DNA from: Sepioteuthis lessoniana
Lineage: Eukaryota > Mollusca > Cephalopoda > Myopsida > Loliginidae
Assembly: GCA_963585895.1 (NCBI GenBank)
Contig: OY757904.1
Coordinates: 91,611,757-91,675,756 of the forward strand
DNA length: 64,000 nt
Direction of reading: 5' to 3'
The position numbers and the translations under genes are program-made. Below, piece after piece: positions 9,649 through 20,790 of the stretch. Every line of letters begins with the position of its first letter. Position 1 is the stretch's first letter. Below the pieces are notes generated by a model. That model worked only from the letters and a program-made list of their open reading frames with translations. It ran no database searches and was not told where the DNA came from.

Positions 9649-10762
9649 ATGAGGGATAGGTTCGACCTGAAATTAATTCCAGAATTCAATGGCTCGACCC
9701 CAGTACTTGACTGGGTGGAAAAAGTGGAACTGCATTGTCTCTTGTCTGGTGTAAAGAGCATTGAACATGTGATTCCTCTATGTCTGTCTGGTAGGGCTTT
9801 TGCTGTGTATCAACAGCTCAGTGCTGAGGAAAAACAGAGTTATGAGAGGATCAAGGCAGCACTATACAAAGCGTTTGCTATCGACCCTGCCACTGCCTGG
9901 GAACAATTTGAGGCAAGAGCATTACATCCAGGTGAGACTGTGGATGTATATTTGGCCGAGCTAACGAAGCTGACGGTGTTGTTCGGTGGGCTGCCCGAGA
10001 GGGGCCTTGGCGTACAAATTTCTGGCGTGGCTCCCAACCGGAGCAAAGCAGCTCCTGCGAGCGAGCTCAAACATAAACTCATTGTCCCTTAAAGACCTGG
10101 TAGACCGGGCCAGGACCGTGATGAAGGACAATTCCGAGCTGAGGGATCCGGTAATCGCCGCTGCGCAATCCACACCGAGTGATGACAGACCGTCTCAGGG
10201 GTCTAGCCCGTGTAGTGGGGTCGTGTGTTATAGGTGCGGTGGCCAGAGCCACATTGCGAGGAACTGCTGGCGGCGGCTGACAGCTGTTCGCTGCTTCCGG
10301 TGTAATGAGACCGGACATATGGCCCGGGATTGTGCAGGAAACGGGACCGGGGGCAAGGTGCCGGCGTCAACCTTTCCCCAAAGCAAAAAATTAAATGAGG
10401 CGCAACCGATTATTCAGATCTATGTCAACGAGACATTGTGCTCAGCACTCCTCGATTCCGGTTGCTCCCGCACCATAGTGTTCGTGGGCCTCTGCCGTAC
10501 TTGGAAGGAGAAAGGTGTCAGGATGACCACGATCAGTGGAGAAACGCGGACATGTTGTGGGGTGGGCGCGGTAAATATCCGCACAAGAACTGGAAACTCG
10601 GCCAACGTCGAGGCGCTGGTAGCGCTCAAAAAACCACTGAGCTTTGACCTGCTTCTAGGCTATGATGCCATCAGAGCCCTAGGTGGTGTTCACATACCGC
10701 AGACGGGGGCAGTACAGTTTCAGGAGAAGACCCCGGTGTGCGCAGCGCTGAGGATCGACTAG
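9649..10762 (+). pseudogene. gag-pro: gag-protease of LTR element 1 (one frameshift)
   Basis: Gag starts at ATG 9649, 15 bases after the LTR. Its N-terminal region (FDLKLIPEFNGS, then VIPLCLSGRAFAVYQQL) is a capsid-like domain. Near 10004 an extra base in a G run shifts the frame. The rest of gag and the protease continue in the frame open from 9986. Two CCHC knuckles follow (CYRCGGQSHIARNC and CFRCNETGHMARDC, about 10229-10335), then an aspartic protease with LLDSGCSRTIV (about 10450-10480) and a LLGYDAI segment. The frame stops at TAG 10760-10762, but it is the same frame as the RT, so the stop separates protease from RT. In the related element 2 the aligned position is not a stop. Confidence 0.85.
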
Positions 10763-12559
10763 CCTGACTTTAGTGTCGAATTTGACCCGCACCAGAAGGC
10801 TAGGACCGCCTCATGGAGGTGGTCAGGAAATCAGGAACCAGCCAAACTGCGGAACGGAGTAGCCGAGTACCATGTGCCCGACCAAATAAGGCCTGCATAC
10901 GAAGAGGAGCTCCGCAAATGGATTAAGGATGGCTGGTTAATTCCTTACCCCTATGAGAAACTTGGACCACCCAAAGGTTTGATCCCGCTGATGGCGGTTG
11001 CTCAGCACAACAAAGCAAAAGTGAGGCCAGTGATGGACTACTGCGAACTAAACGCGCATGTTGATGCATTCACGGCAGATGCTGACGTCTGCACCAGCAA
11101 GCTACGAGAATGGCGTCAGCTGGGTTCCAATGTGTCCCTGCTGGATCTAAGAAAAGCGTACCTGCAGGTCCGGGTCAGCGAGATGATGTGGCTGTTTCAG
11201 ACGGTGGTATTTGCCGGCAGAAGGTACTGCCTTACCAGACTGGGCTTCGGGCTGAATGTGGCACCCCAAATAATGAAGACCATCGTCAACGCTGTGTTGT
11301 CACTGCAAGAAACAATAAAAGAGGGGACATCAGCGTACCTTGATGACATATACGTGAATGAAGACGTGTCGTCATCACGCATAAGGTCCCAACTGGCCAA
11401 GTTTGGTCTGATCTGCAAGGATCCAGAATGTTTCGAGGATGGCACCCGTGTCTTGGGCCTGAATGTTCGACAGGAGTGGGGGACCTTGAAGTGGGGGCGC
11501 GGAACTGCAGTTCCTGAAGTACCCGATGACTTCACGAGACGAGCTGTCTTCTCCCTGTGTGGAAAACTTGTGGGGCACCTACCAGTGTGTGGATGGACTC
11601 GTGCAGCAACAGGCACCATAAAAAGGAGAGCAAGCGCAGTCACCAAAGGCTGGGACAACGAAACAACGGACGATCTGTTGGTTCACATGGTAAAGGAGAC
11701 CATCCCGAGGGTAAAGCAGGATGACCCCGCAAAAGGAGATTGGTGCGTTCAGGGAGACGAACTGAATGTGTGGGTGGATGCGAGCTCTCTGGCGATTGGT
11801 GTGCTGTTGGAGAAGGATGGAGCTGCGGTTGAGGACGCTTGCTGGTTGCGACCGACGAATGACGCTGCTCACATCAACCTGGCAGAGCTCGATGCGATGA
11901 TGAAAGGCGTCAACCTGGCACTCCAGTGGAAAGTCGGGAAATTACGCATACACACTGATTCGCTATGCGTATACCACTGGATATCGGACACACTGACAGG
12001 CAAGGCCAGGGTGCGCACCAAGGTGGCCAGCGAGATGCTGATCAGACAGAGGCTGGAGACCATAAGAACACTGGTGACGGAATACAATCTGTCTGTGGAT
12101 GCGGTACTTGTCACCTCAAACTGCAACCTCGCTGATAGGCTCACTCGAGTGCCACAGAGATGGTATGACACCATGAAGAAAGAAGCTGGGCCAGTACCGT
12201 TACTATGTGCTGCCTCTGTTGAGGCGGCTGACAAGATCAGAGAGATACACCACGACAGTGGGCACCCCGGAGTGAGACGGACATACTATTTTGTGCAATT
12301 GACCAATCCGTCAGTGTCAAAAAGTGCAGTGAGAGCGGTGGTCAAGGAATGCCAAACATGCCAGTCAATCGACCCCGCCCCGGCTAGATGGCGGAAGGGT
12401 CGGCTGGGAACAGACACAACTTGGAGCCGACTGGGCATGGACGTAACCCATTATGGCAGCCAGCACTTCCTCACACTAATAGATTGCGGACCGACGAGGT
12501 TCACGATTTGGCGCCCGTTAGTAATTGGAGTCCATATTTTACGAAAGGGGGCCGCCTGA
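10763..12559 (+). pseudogene. pol: RT, RNase H and integrase N-terminus of LTR element 1
   Basis: The frame is open from just after the TAG to 12559. RT motifs are PVMDYCELNAHV, LLDLRKAYLQV, LTRLGFGLNVAPQIM and the catalytic YLDD at 11335-11346. RNase H shows VWVDASSLAIGV, HINLAELDA and HTDSLCVY, so all the acidic positions are present. The integrase zinc finger reads H..H (HHDSGHPGV) and C..C (CQTC, about 12240-12365). It is followed by the core start with LGMDVTHYG, which holds the first catalytic Asp. The frame then runs out after the sequence has lost part of the core, near 12520. Confidence 0.85.
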
Positions 12560-13349
12560 AGAGATCCTCACGGACAATGACACAGCCTTCTGCAGCATGG
12601 AGTTTAGGCGTTTCATAGACGAGTGGGGGATCAGGCTCAGACACCGATGTGCATATAGGCCGAGTGGCAACGGCATTGCAGAGCAGTGCCACCAAAGCCT
12701 GAAGAGGATCGCGGCTAGGAAGGCGTGCACGATCGCGGAAGCGGTCTATAGGTATAATGCAACGCCAAAGGATGCTGTGACTGCTGCGAGCGCACCCGCC
12801 AATGCAATCCATCGATACCGAGTGCGCATCAAGGGCATTGATGCGTGTCTGCCTGATCGGCAGGGAACAAGAGGGCCGTATGAGTTAGGGGACACCGTCT
12901 GGGTGAAGCCTTCCAATAGCCGGTGCACCACCCGTTTTCAAAGGGGACAAATCACCGGCATCGTCAGTGAGCAGGCCGTACTGGTCGATGGCACTCCACG
13001 CCATGTGAGGGACATCCGGCCCGCCCTAAACATGAATCCGTTGGCAAATAGTGGCTGTGGTGAATCATCCAACGACGAACTGTGGATCCGACCTATACCC
13101 TGCGTGCCTGATGATCCGACCGTGAACACCGACGCTGATGCCGATAGTTCCGATGGCACTTCAGAGATCTCAGATGAAGAAGTCCAGACAATCCCCCTTT
13201 GTAGGAGTGCCTGCAACAAACGACCATGTCCGCCATGCCACATGTGTGATCTTGAGACCAGGTGGGAGTGTGGACATGAAAGTGGGACTAACGGCAGCTC
13301 TCGACAAAAGAGGGTTCGTTTGTGTCTGGCATGCAGGTCAGTGATTTGA
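12525..13349 (+). pseudogene. int: integrase core and C-terminus of LTR element 1
   Basis: This second integrase frame picks up at LESIFYERG, so the preceding core helix region is missing through a small deletion and shift. ILTDNDTAF carries the second catalytic Asp, and SGNGIAEQCH carries the Glu. The C-terminal domain reads GPYELGDTVWVK and VDGTPRHVRDIRP. An unusual tail follows, rich in acidic residues and then in cysteines (CPPCHMCD, CLAC). The frame ends inside the 3' LTR. Confidence 0.8.
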
Positions 13350-13731
13350 TACAATGAAAAGAAAAGAAAAATACTCACCGCTGTTTCAATAATCCACCTT
13401 CAGCCCATTAAAGGAAAAAAGAGAGGAGGCGCCCGCCCAGAATTTTTATAGGCTAAGGAAATGGATTATGGGTAAGGTGACGTAAATAAAAACCGACTCG
13501 TTTTTCTTTTCGGGCGTCTTTTTCTCGGCGAGAAGCAGAAGCAGGTGGAAGAGAAACGAAGGAAGAAGCACAGAGAGAGTGGAAAGGAGAGCGAGAGAGA
13601 GAGAGAGGAGGAAAGTGGAGGAGGGACACAAAGAGGGAAGTGGTGTAACAAGCACTTTAGACTGAAATCTAAAGGTCGCTGGTTCAATCCCAGGTCCAAC
13701 ACACAGGGAGATTATCCACCCTAAAACTACA
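13269..13731 (+). repeat. 3' LTR of LTR element 1
   Basis: It runs from TGTGGACATGAA to AAAACTACA and is 463 bp long. The last integrase reading frame ends inside it, at 13349. A purine-rich GA tract lies at about 13557-13625, and a tRNA-like segment lies at 13639-13701. Confidence 0.9.
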
Positions 13732-14021
13732 GTTGTATATCTTTAGAAAGCTCTTTTAATACTGAATAACATTTACATAAGTACTATGGTCATAAAATTA
13801 ACAGATTTTTTATTTGTGGTTAAATGATGATTGAATAGGTTTTTGGGGAAAAAAACACGGACATTTTTGGTTTTTGTTTACATTCTTTAATATAACAAAC
13901 ACATTGTATTATAAATAAAAGTGATATAATGAAAATAGATATTTGAAAAGTGATTTAAAATCATGTTAACATTTTATCAGGCACTAACATCGAAAGAATG
14001 TGCAACATTGTATGTCAGTGG

Positions 14022-15660
14022 TCAACATAATTCGGTTGATTTTTTGTACATTAAATCCTCAAAGTGCCATTCTGCATGAATTCCAAAGTCAATTTTGTGG
14101 TTACCCAAATTAATAAAGTTTTTATAATTCTTATGATGTGAGGCAGCACCATTGGAAAAATATATCGGCTTTTTGATATCAAAATTAATCTTATTTTTCA
14201 GCAATTTTACAAAATTTTTCTGGAACAAATGGACAGCTACTGTATAATGTTTCAGACAATTAGATATGACAACAATATTAATATGCTCCAGCACTGTGCC
14301 CCTCCTGTAGTAACAGACAAATAGATGCAGTGTAGCTTGATCATTATACCAGTGGAAACCTTGTGCAGTATCTTGCAAAATAAATCAATAATTTTCAGCA
14401 AAATCAGCAATAACAATTATTTCCCCATCCTTCAAAGAACTTTTTCTTTTTTTCTTTTTTTTTTTTTCTTTCAGAACAAAATTTTGACTGTTCTTTGGCA
14501 TGCTTCTTTAAAGCTTGAAGCATGAAAGCATTCAGTGAATTCCTCCAAATTTTGTAGTACAGTTTGTAGAGTGGTTCTATTAGTTGATAACCACTGTTTA
14601 TATATCAAATCATCAATAGAATTTTTATCAAAAATTTCTGTTAGGTATAAAATAATATCTTCCATCAAATTGCTACAAGATGAGCTGTCACACAGGTAGC
14701 AGCTAGAAGATGCATCATTGCATGTATCGGCATACCATTGATGGTAATCTATTAAATGATGTTTTTCTCCATTAGTCAGAGTACCAAGCTGAGCCCTCAC
14801 AATCATCAGTTTCATATTTTGATGTATTGTACAAATGCAGACACAGTGTGTTTCAACTCCACCAGCTAAGACACATTCTTTTGGTCTGAGCTCAGTAAAT
14901 TTTGAAAATTTAATTCTAATGTTTTGGTTCTTAGATTTAAATAACTCGTACGCCTCTTTCAAGTTGCATATTAAAAGATATTTCTGTTCTTGAACTCTTT
15001 TACCATTCTTTATGACTGTTTTGTAGTCATTTTTTCCAAGCATTACTCTACTGACTTCTTCATTCTTATAGAATTACACAATTTTATCAATTGTCTTCTG
15101 TGGGAATCTAGGTTTTTGTGTATTTGGCAGAACTAAGATTCCTTGTTGATATTGCCATGTCTGCTGTGGTACCAAATTCTGTTTGAATTTTTTGAATACT
15201 CCAACTTTTGGGAAGTATTGTTAAAATCTGTACTTTTTGGAATCTCATTTCACAAGCTGCAAACTTTTCTTTTAATTGGGTGATGATTTCTGTTGCATCA
15301 GAGTTTTTGTACCCTTTTGCACTAGTGGAGTCCTCAGGAGAAATGTTTTGAGAAATTACTTTAATTTTCTCTCATAATACTCCCTTAATCTTGTGTACTT
15401 TTTTTTTCTGTAACTGGTTTGTTTTTTGAGTTTGACTCTTGATTCACGAATAATTGACAGACTCTTGTTTAGAAGCTGCAAATCAGTTTCACTATCTAAA
15501 AAAGTGGTAGAAGTCGGGTTGATCTTCAGTTGAAGGTGAAGCAGTGTCAGACTCTGATGATTCTGTCAATTTCTTCCAGCATATAGTGCAAATCTTTTTA
15601 CCAGAAATCAATTTACATCATTTTATTTTATTAGAAAAGTCTTGTGATATAACTCTTGAT
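14022..15660 (-). pseudogene. decayed transposase-like gene of the TIR element
   Basis: Several minus-strand reading frames join into one protein-like sequence broken by stops and shifts. From the N-terminal side there is a C-x2-C motif (ICTICWKKL, near 15600), then a segment containing VGVFKKFKQNL, then an open 190-codon stretch at 14471-15043 with RPKECVLAGGVETHCVC and cysteine pairs (CYLCDSSSC). Near 14400 comes ADFAENY, and at 14022-14378 comes PIYFSNGAASHHKNYKN. ADFAENY and the YFSxGAA block resemble the first two acidic motifs of a DDE-type core; the second acid reads Asn here. I recognise this as a widespread invertebrate transposon-borne protein family and suspect Sola. It is non-functional. 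Confidence 0.65.
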
Positions 15661-15861
15661 TGTTTTGTAATATTTTTTTATGAATTTTAAAAGGGTCACA
15701 GCATGTTTTTTTTTTCATGCATGCGTTTTGATGATGCCTCTATTGTAATTCAACAAGTGAAGGCCCTTAATGTCTCAGCAAGGATTTATATGGTTTGAGA
15801 TTATTTGGTCTAAAAAAGAAAATAATTTTTAAAAAATCTTATATAAAATCTCTCTCGTATG

Positions 15862-15935
<74 letters not shown>

Positions 15936-16302
15936 GAAAATAAGAGAGAGGGAGTGGGCAATGTTTCTCTACCTATCTAAAGGGTCATGATTCAGGGTCC
16001 ACACTATTTGGTTAAAGGAGATCCCAACAACATTTTTAAGCTGAGGGGGCGAGGCTAAAGCAAGTTTTTTCATCTGCAAACTACTTATAGTTTATTAGTT
16101 ATGTGCTACAATTTGGTATGAATAACCCCCTACCTATGTGGAATATTAGAGATATCTCGGTTTAAGGTCCCCTCTACTCCACTAGAACCCATTTTGCTCC
16201 TACAAATCTTTAGTGTTATATAGGGAGGGGTCATCAGTTGAAGAGAGGAGCTAAATCACTGAGATACCCATATTTAAAGAACAGATACTACTTCAAGTTA
16301 TT

Positions 16303-16498
16303 TCATGAACAAACTTTGTCAGTACTATTGAAAATTCATATTTTTGGCAAAGGTCAAAAGGTCATAACTTAAGAACTGCTCAACTTTGAGAGGTAAGACT
16401 GGTGCCATTCACTTAGTATCATGAAGATCTATAGGTATAGCAAATTTGAAAAAAAACTGTGTCAGTCAAGATCTTGTTGATTTGACATGGAATGGCTC
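16303..16498 (-). repeat. right terminal inverted repeat of the DNA transposon
   Basis: It is the reverse complement of 2458-2651, with the same order of blocks and a few substitutions. It is followed by AAGA, the partner of the left 4-bp duplication. Confidence 0.85.
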
Positions 16499-16708
16499 AA
16501 GACCAATTCTTTACATTCTTATTAACTTAAATATTTATGAAATCCATGTAAAAATTTTAACTTGACTAACTAAAATTATTCTTGTGTCACATCTTGCCCA
16601 TGACAAAGTGTTAGGTAAATACATACTTATAAGTTTACTGTAGAGACATTTTTAATTTTGATATTGGTTACCTTTTTATATTTGTAATTTATTTTGGTTG
16701 TATTCCAG

Positions 16709-16763
16709 TTGGATAAATATATCTGCACGAGTATCAGCTTACCACCAGAAACTAATTATGTTG
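16709..16763 (+). CDS. PAM: PAM exon: start of the PHM core
   Basis: It is flanked by TTCCAG and GTAAGT. It reads LDKYICTSISLPPETNYV and then splits a Val codon (phase 1 exit). This is the conserved TYLC region that opens the PHM catalytic core, with the first disulfide cysteine. It is the first PAM exon recognised in the window; earlier exons must lie left of the transposon nest. Confidence 0.85.
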
Positions 16764-17889
16764 GTAAGTACAATTAGATTTTTTTGAACTTTTTAAATAT
16801 ACCTTTCTTCAGGTAAGATAGAAAGGATATTGGCTAATATTTTTGTTTATTTTCTTAAATTAAAATACCTCTGATATAGAATTACTCTAGCATTACATTT
16901 TTGTCTTCGTCTCGCAGAGATTAACTTTGTGCTGAGAAAGATTATATAAATTATTTTATTAGTCATTTATCTAGAAGTATAAGATGTGATATTATATCTT
17001 TGAGTGACCATATATAGTAAGGCCAATTGTTTGAGTACAATGTCAAGCAAACAAAAACTCTTTAAAATGTTGGTAGAGGTATATTCATGAACTATCAAGA
17101 CTGAAGCTGAGCAGTTTATATAATGAAGTGGTCATGTCTAGATAAGTTAGTGCCAGTTTGATAGAAAATAACCTGGTCTTTTGTCAAAGTAACAGTTTTT
17201 GAATTTGTTGTATTATTATTAATATTTGGTCCAAGTCTTTGTCAAACTATAAATATGTCAAAATAATTATAATTTTATATTTTTTTTTACTTGTGTAAAT
17301 TTTGAAATTTCATCATACTTTTTGAAATAACTGGGATTTTTATGGGTGTGGATCTGAGGTGCTGTCCTTATATACTACATTCTGATTCTAGACAGAATTG
17401 CTGACCCCTATGTAAATGATCCCATCAGGAATTATAACTATACTAGTACACTATTTAATTAGTAGAGACTTTCTTTGCTTTAATAATAATAATTGGTAAT
17501 TTCTCTGGTTATTTTCTGCATTGTTTCTGCATAAAACTTTAATAATGATGTTAGATTTAAGAAGAAAAATTCTCAGTTATTATTATTGTATATGAGTATC
17601 ACCAATGCTACATTTCTCTTTTATTAAAGAAATTTACTTACTTCATTAGAGGAAAAAATATTATTTCATCACAAAAGAACAAAATTTGGACTCATTAAAA
17701 CTGTTTAGTTTATATAACTACTAAGTTTTAAATATTTTATTCCTGTTGCCTGGGAATGTTTGAAAAAATCAGAAGGGCAAAATGTTAGACAAAAAAATGT
17801 TTTTCTTAAAATCAGAAAAAAAAGATTTAATTTTTGAATGTTTTATGAGCAAAAATTTTTTTTTCTTTTTGTCTTTTTTTTTTTATCAG
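16764..17889 (+). other. PAM intron, nothing recognised
   Basis: This is AT-rich intron sequence with no repeat family or ORF that I recognise. Confidence 0.6.
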
Positions 17890-17977
17890 TGCAATTTGAG
17901 GCAAATGCGTCTGCGAGTGCAGCTCACCATATTCTTCTTTTTGGGTGTGCAACTCCTCTCCAAGTTGGAGGTGTCTG
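17890..17977 (+). CDS. PAM: PAM exon: copper A histidine pair
   Basis: It begins after TTATCAG and ends before GTAAGT (phase 2 exit). It reads VQFEANASASAAHHILLFGC and continues to a split Trp codon. HH is the pair of copper A ligands, in the conserved HHMLLFGC context. FGC contains a disulfide cysteine. Confidence 0.93.
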
Positions 17978-18359
17978 GTAAGTATCTTTGTTCTGTTTTC
18001 TTTGGCATTTAGAATATATATAAATGATTTTGATTTCAATGTACTTTCTATTTGTATATTTTTTTTAATTAATGATAAATAGAAATTACTTTGTAATTAA
18101 TAGTTATTTCTCTTGAGCAATTACAATAGTCACTAACATGCTCTACACTTTTAAGTTGATTTATTTTCAGAGTTAGAGAAGTCTGATACTACTGCACTAA
18201 CAAAAATCCTACAATGGTATATTATTGTTTGCTATAATACATAAACATATATACAAAATTTACATCATTTTATAGAAACATGGTCAGTTTAATCTGGAGG
18301 CCCAGATGCATACACATAGGCAATATAAAAATTGCCTAGTCCTCACAACCAATTTCATA

Positions 18360-18790
18360 TAAACATAATCAAATATAATTTATGAACTTCAATGAATGAA
18401 CAAACACACTTCTTTATAAACATATATCTCTCACACTTTATTCTCGAAAGGGTTGATGTTTCTGTGATGTGTGAGAGATGGGTGGAGAGACATATACTCA
18501 GAGAGAGGACTTCTTCTTCCCATATCTTCTTCCAGGAGCCAGTGGTTGTCAATGCTTGCACCCTCTTGCAAGCTTGTCAGAGATGCCTCTGATTGGCTGT
18601 GTGTCCCTTGCTTGACTGTGATTCTCTGCACTATCTCTAAATCTGATCATGTGGTTCTCATCATGTGGTCTCCTTCCAGTTACACACCTATTGTACCAGA
18701 GTGCCCTGATCGTGCTGTCCTGTTTACTAATCACGTGATAGCTTGTCAAAGCACACGGGGTCATTAGGAATGAACCGAAAATCCATGGCA
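18360..18790. repeat. GC-richer block of unknown nature in a PAM intron
   Basis: Base composition rises sharply compared with the flanking intron. The block contains GTGTGAGAGATGGGTGGAG and several short CACGTG/TCACGTGA-like words. It could be an unidentified repeat. No long ORF or terminal repeats are seen. Confidence 0.35.
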
Positions 18791-18847
18791 TATGTTATAT
18801 AACATATTTATTTATTGTAGTTGGTTAATTGATCCAGCAAACTGGTG

Positions 18848-19090
18848 GAGGTGTCCTCGTGGTGTAATGGTTAAAGTGATGGACTGCAGAATCGTAGTAA
18901 GCGAGTTCAAACTCCAGTCGCGCTATTATGTTCACTTTTGGGCAAATACCCTTGGGAAAGGTATGGACCCCCTCATCCTCCCAGCTATGGGTTAAATAGT
19001 ACCACTACTGTTCTTCTAGAAGAATGGCTTCGGCATTAAATAACCTACAAAGGTTGATATGCCATTAAACAAAGAAACCAAACCAAACCA
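18848..19090 (+). mobile_element. tRNA-headed SINE, full copy
   Basis: The head has an A-box-like GTGGTGTAATGGTTAAAGTG and a B-box-like GAGTTCAAACTCC. The body includes CCCTTGGGAAAGGTATGGAC and CAGCTATGGGTTAAATAGTA. The tail is GGCATTAAATAACC...GGTTGATATGCC, a stem-loop, followed by AAACCAAACCAAACCA. The tail recurs at 47873-47945 on an I-type LINE. The polymerase III boxes imply a tRNA origin; which tRNA is uncertain. Confidence 0.85.
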
Positions 19091-20570
19091 GCACACTGGT
19101 ATAGACAAAACAATTATTTTTAACAATTTTTCTCATTGTATTAAGATTCCATTTATAGATCTGTTATTTTTTGGTTTCCATAAGAATCATTAGTGAGCTG
19201 TTTAATTCTTTTTTTTGTATAATTGTGTATATCCTGTTATTCCATTTGTTCTTTAATACAGTTGCTCAAACACAATAAAAAAAAAAATAAGACTATTTTT
19301 TCCTTCTCTCAAAAGGTTTTAGTACACTACTGACCAAACAGGAAAGGTAAAATTTAGGCCACAAAACCTTCTTTTACTAGTATAAAAGCATATATATCAT
19401 ATGTTGATTTTAAATTCATGCTTAGAATTGTTTTAGCTCATAAGGATTCTGTACAATGTACAGCATATACCTCTGATAAACCTATAACAGGTCTTTCACA
19501 TTTTCATGTAAGCATTGGTAGATGATAGCTGTGAATTTCAATAACAAAAATAAAAAAAATTGACATGATTGAAGTAATGCAAAATTTAAAACATGCATTT
19601 TCACTGGATGAGAGATCAGAGAATTGATATCTCACAAAGTTCAAATGTAAATTGAATCAACATTAGATAGCAGTTTAAGATTAATTTGTATTAAACAAAT
19701 AGAATTTTCTTGTTTTTTTTTTTTGTATAAAACTGCAAACTATGTTGATTCAATGAACAATATGCTCATGACATATTAAAGAATAAGATACCTAATAACT
19801 CTTGAAATTCACTTCTTACATTCTAATCTCATTTTTTTCCAGTGGATCTGCTAAACATTTTGAATTATTCAAAATACAGAAGAAAAGAAGGAATCTGTTT
19901 TCTTTGCATGTCACCCATAAACTATTTTAGTAAAACAAAATATGTTCTTCCTTTTCAACTGCCATACATCATATAAAGAATGCTTTATACACAACATTTG
20001 CATTGGATTTGTTTGTTGGATATTAACAATTCATGAAATAGCACCTGCTGCTGGACAAATCTGCAAATGTTTACCTGGTAGAACTGTGGAATCTCATAAT
20101 GCTGTTTAAATGCAATTTGGTGCATGTCTTTGTGATAGCACTGCCAGGTCATGTGAAGTAGCTTGAACTACAAAACTCTCAGAATACCCTATATCTGCTC
20201 ATATGAGTATGCATGTAAGCCAGAGTTCTAAATATAGATTGAAAACAGCTGGTTAATCTCATACTCTGAACAAAGACTCTGAGCCTCAAAGACTTGATTC
20301 CACACTGACAACCATAATTCAGCAGAGTAGAACAAGGCAAAAGTGTGCCCACTAATGCACTACAAGTACAAGAGTTATTCAAAAAGTTCTTGACCTCACC
20401 CAGAAAACAGAGCATAACTGAAGGCTTTTGTTGTGGCCTCACACAACCACTTCTTATAAAACTAAAAAAACTAATTCATATTTTTCAAGTTTTATAAAAA
20501 GTGTTAATGTGTTGCCACTTCAAAAATGTTCAGCTATGCTCTTCTTTCTGGATGAGGCTTAGAACTTTTT
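19091..20570. other. PAM intron, nothing recognised
   Basis: AT-rich sequence with homopolymer runs. No gene or repeat family is identified. Confidence 0.5.
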
Positions 20571-20574
20571 GAAC

Positions 20575-20790
20575 AACCTTCATCAACATGTTTACAGCCA
20601 GCATGGATGTCTGTATGTTCATGAATCACTATGGTCATTTCAGACTGTGATGTTCCATGTGAAGAGATACTACCTTACAAAACAGAGTTTAGGACTGAAT
20701 GTAATACTTCAGATAATTAAGTTTATCATTGGTACTATACTATATCAGGAAGAAGTTGAGAAATGAATACTGGTGTACATGAATAATATC
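20575..20790 (+). pseudogene. RT fragment of an LTR element
   Basis: The translation reads HESLWSFQTVMFHVKRYYLT and then KQSLGLNVILQIIKFIIG. It ends near YMNNI, the decayed equivalent of the catalytic YxDD. It matches RT of LTR element 1 (LFQTVVFAGRRYCLTR, FGLNVAPQIM). Confidence 0.75.

Larger units (their letters stand above)
2996..13731 (+). mobile_element. LTR retrotransposon 1 (Ty3/gypsy-like), with a LINE in its 5' LTR
   Basis: The element starts TGTGGACATG and ends AAAACTACA. It is flanked on both sides by GTTGT (2991-2995 and 13732-13736), an exact 5-bp target-site duplication. The 5' LTR is 2996-3145 plus 9312-9633, split by the LINE. The 3' LTR is 13269-13731 (463 bp). The two LTRs differ at only a few sites, so the insertion is young. 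The internal order is gag, protease, RT, RNase H, integrase. A frameshift in gag, an in-frame TAG between protease and RT and a shift in integrase disable this copy. The RT signature (FGLNVAP, YLDD) is unlike classic gypsy, so the clade is left open. Confidence 0.9.
2458..16498 (-). mobile_element. DNA transposon with long TIRs (Sola-like), interrupted by nested insertions
   Basis: The left end (2458-2651) is the reverse complement of the right end (16303-16498), an inverted repeat of about 190 bp. The termini read GAGTGATTCC and, on the other strand, GAGCCATTCC. The four bases AAGA flank both ends (2454-2457 and 16499-16502), a 4-bp target-site duplication. Removing the LTR element at 2996-13731 and its duplicated 5 bp leaves about 3.3 kb, with decayed coding sequence on the minus strand (14022-15660). 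A 4-bp TSD and GAG/GRG termini fit the Sola superfamily. That assignment is inference from recalled family traits; the TIR and TSD structure is seen directly. Confidence 0.8.

Noticed and set aside
9985..10020. Programmed frameshift in gag of LTR element 1
   Set aside because: The shift falls inside the capsid-like domain, at a run of four G, and is explained by one extra base; no slippery site at a domain boundary.
13639..13701. Functional tRNA-Phe
   Set aside because: One anticodon-loop base is missing and there is no acceptor stem; it is part of the LTR.
15858..15935. Reading frames of alternating Ile-Tyr
   Set aside because: Translation of an (AT)n microsatellite, not a protein.
18848..18925. 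tRNA gene
   Set aside because: A and B boxes are present, but the acceptor and anticodon stems do not pair and a SINE body follows.
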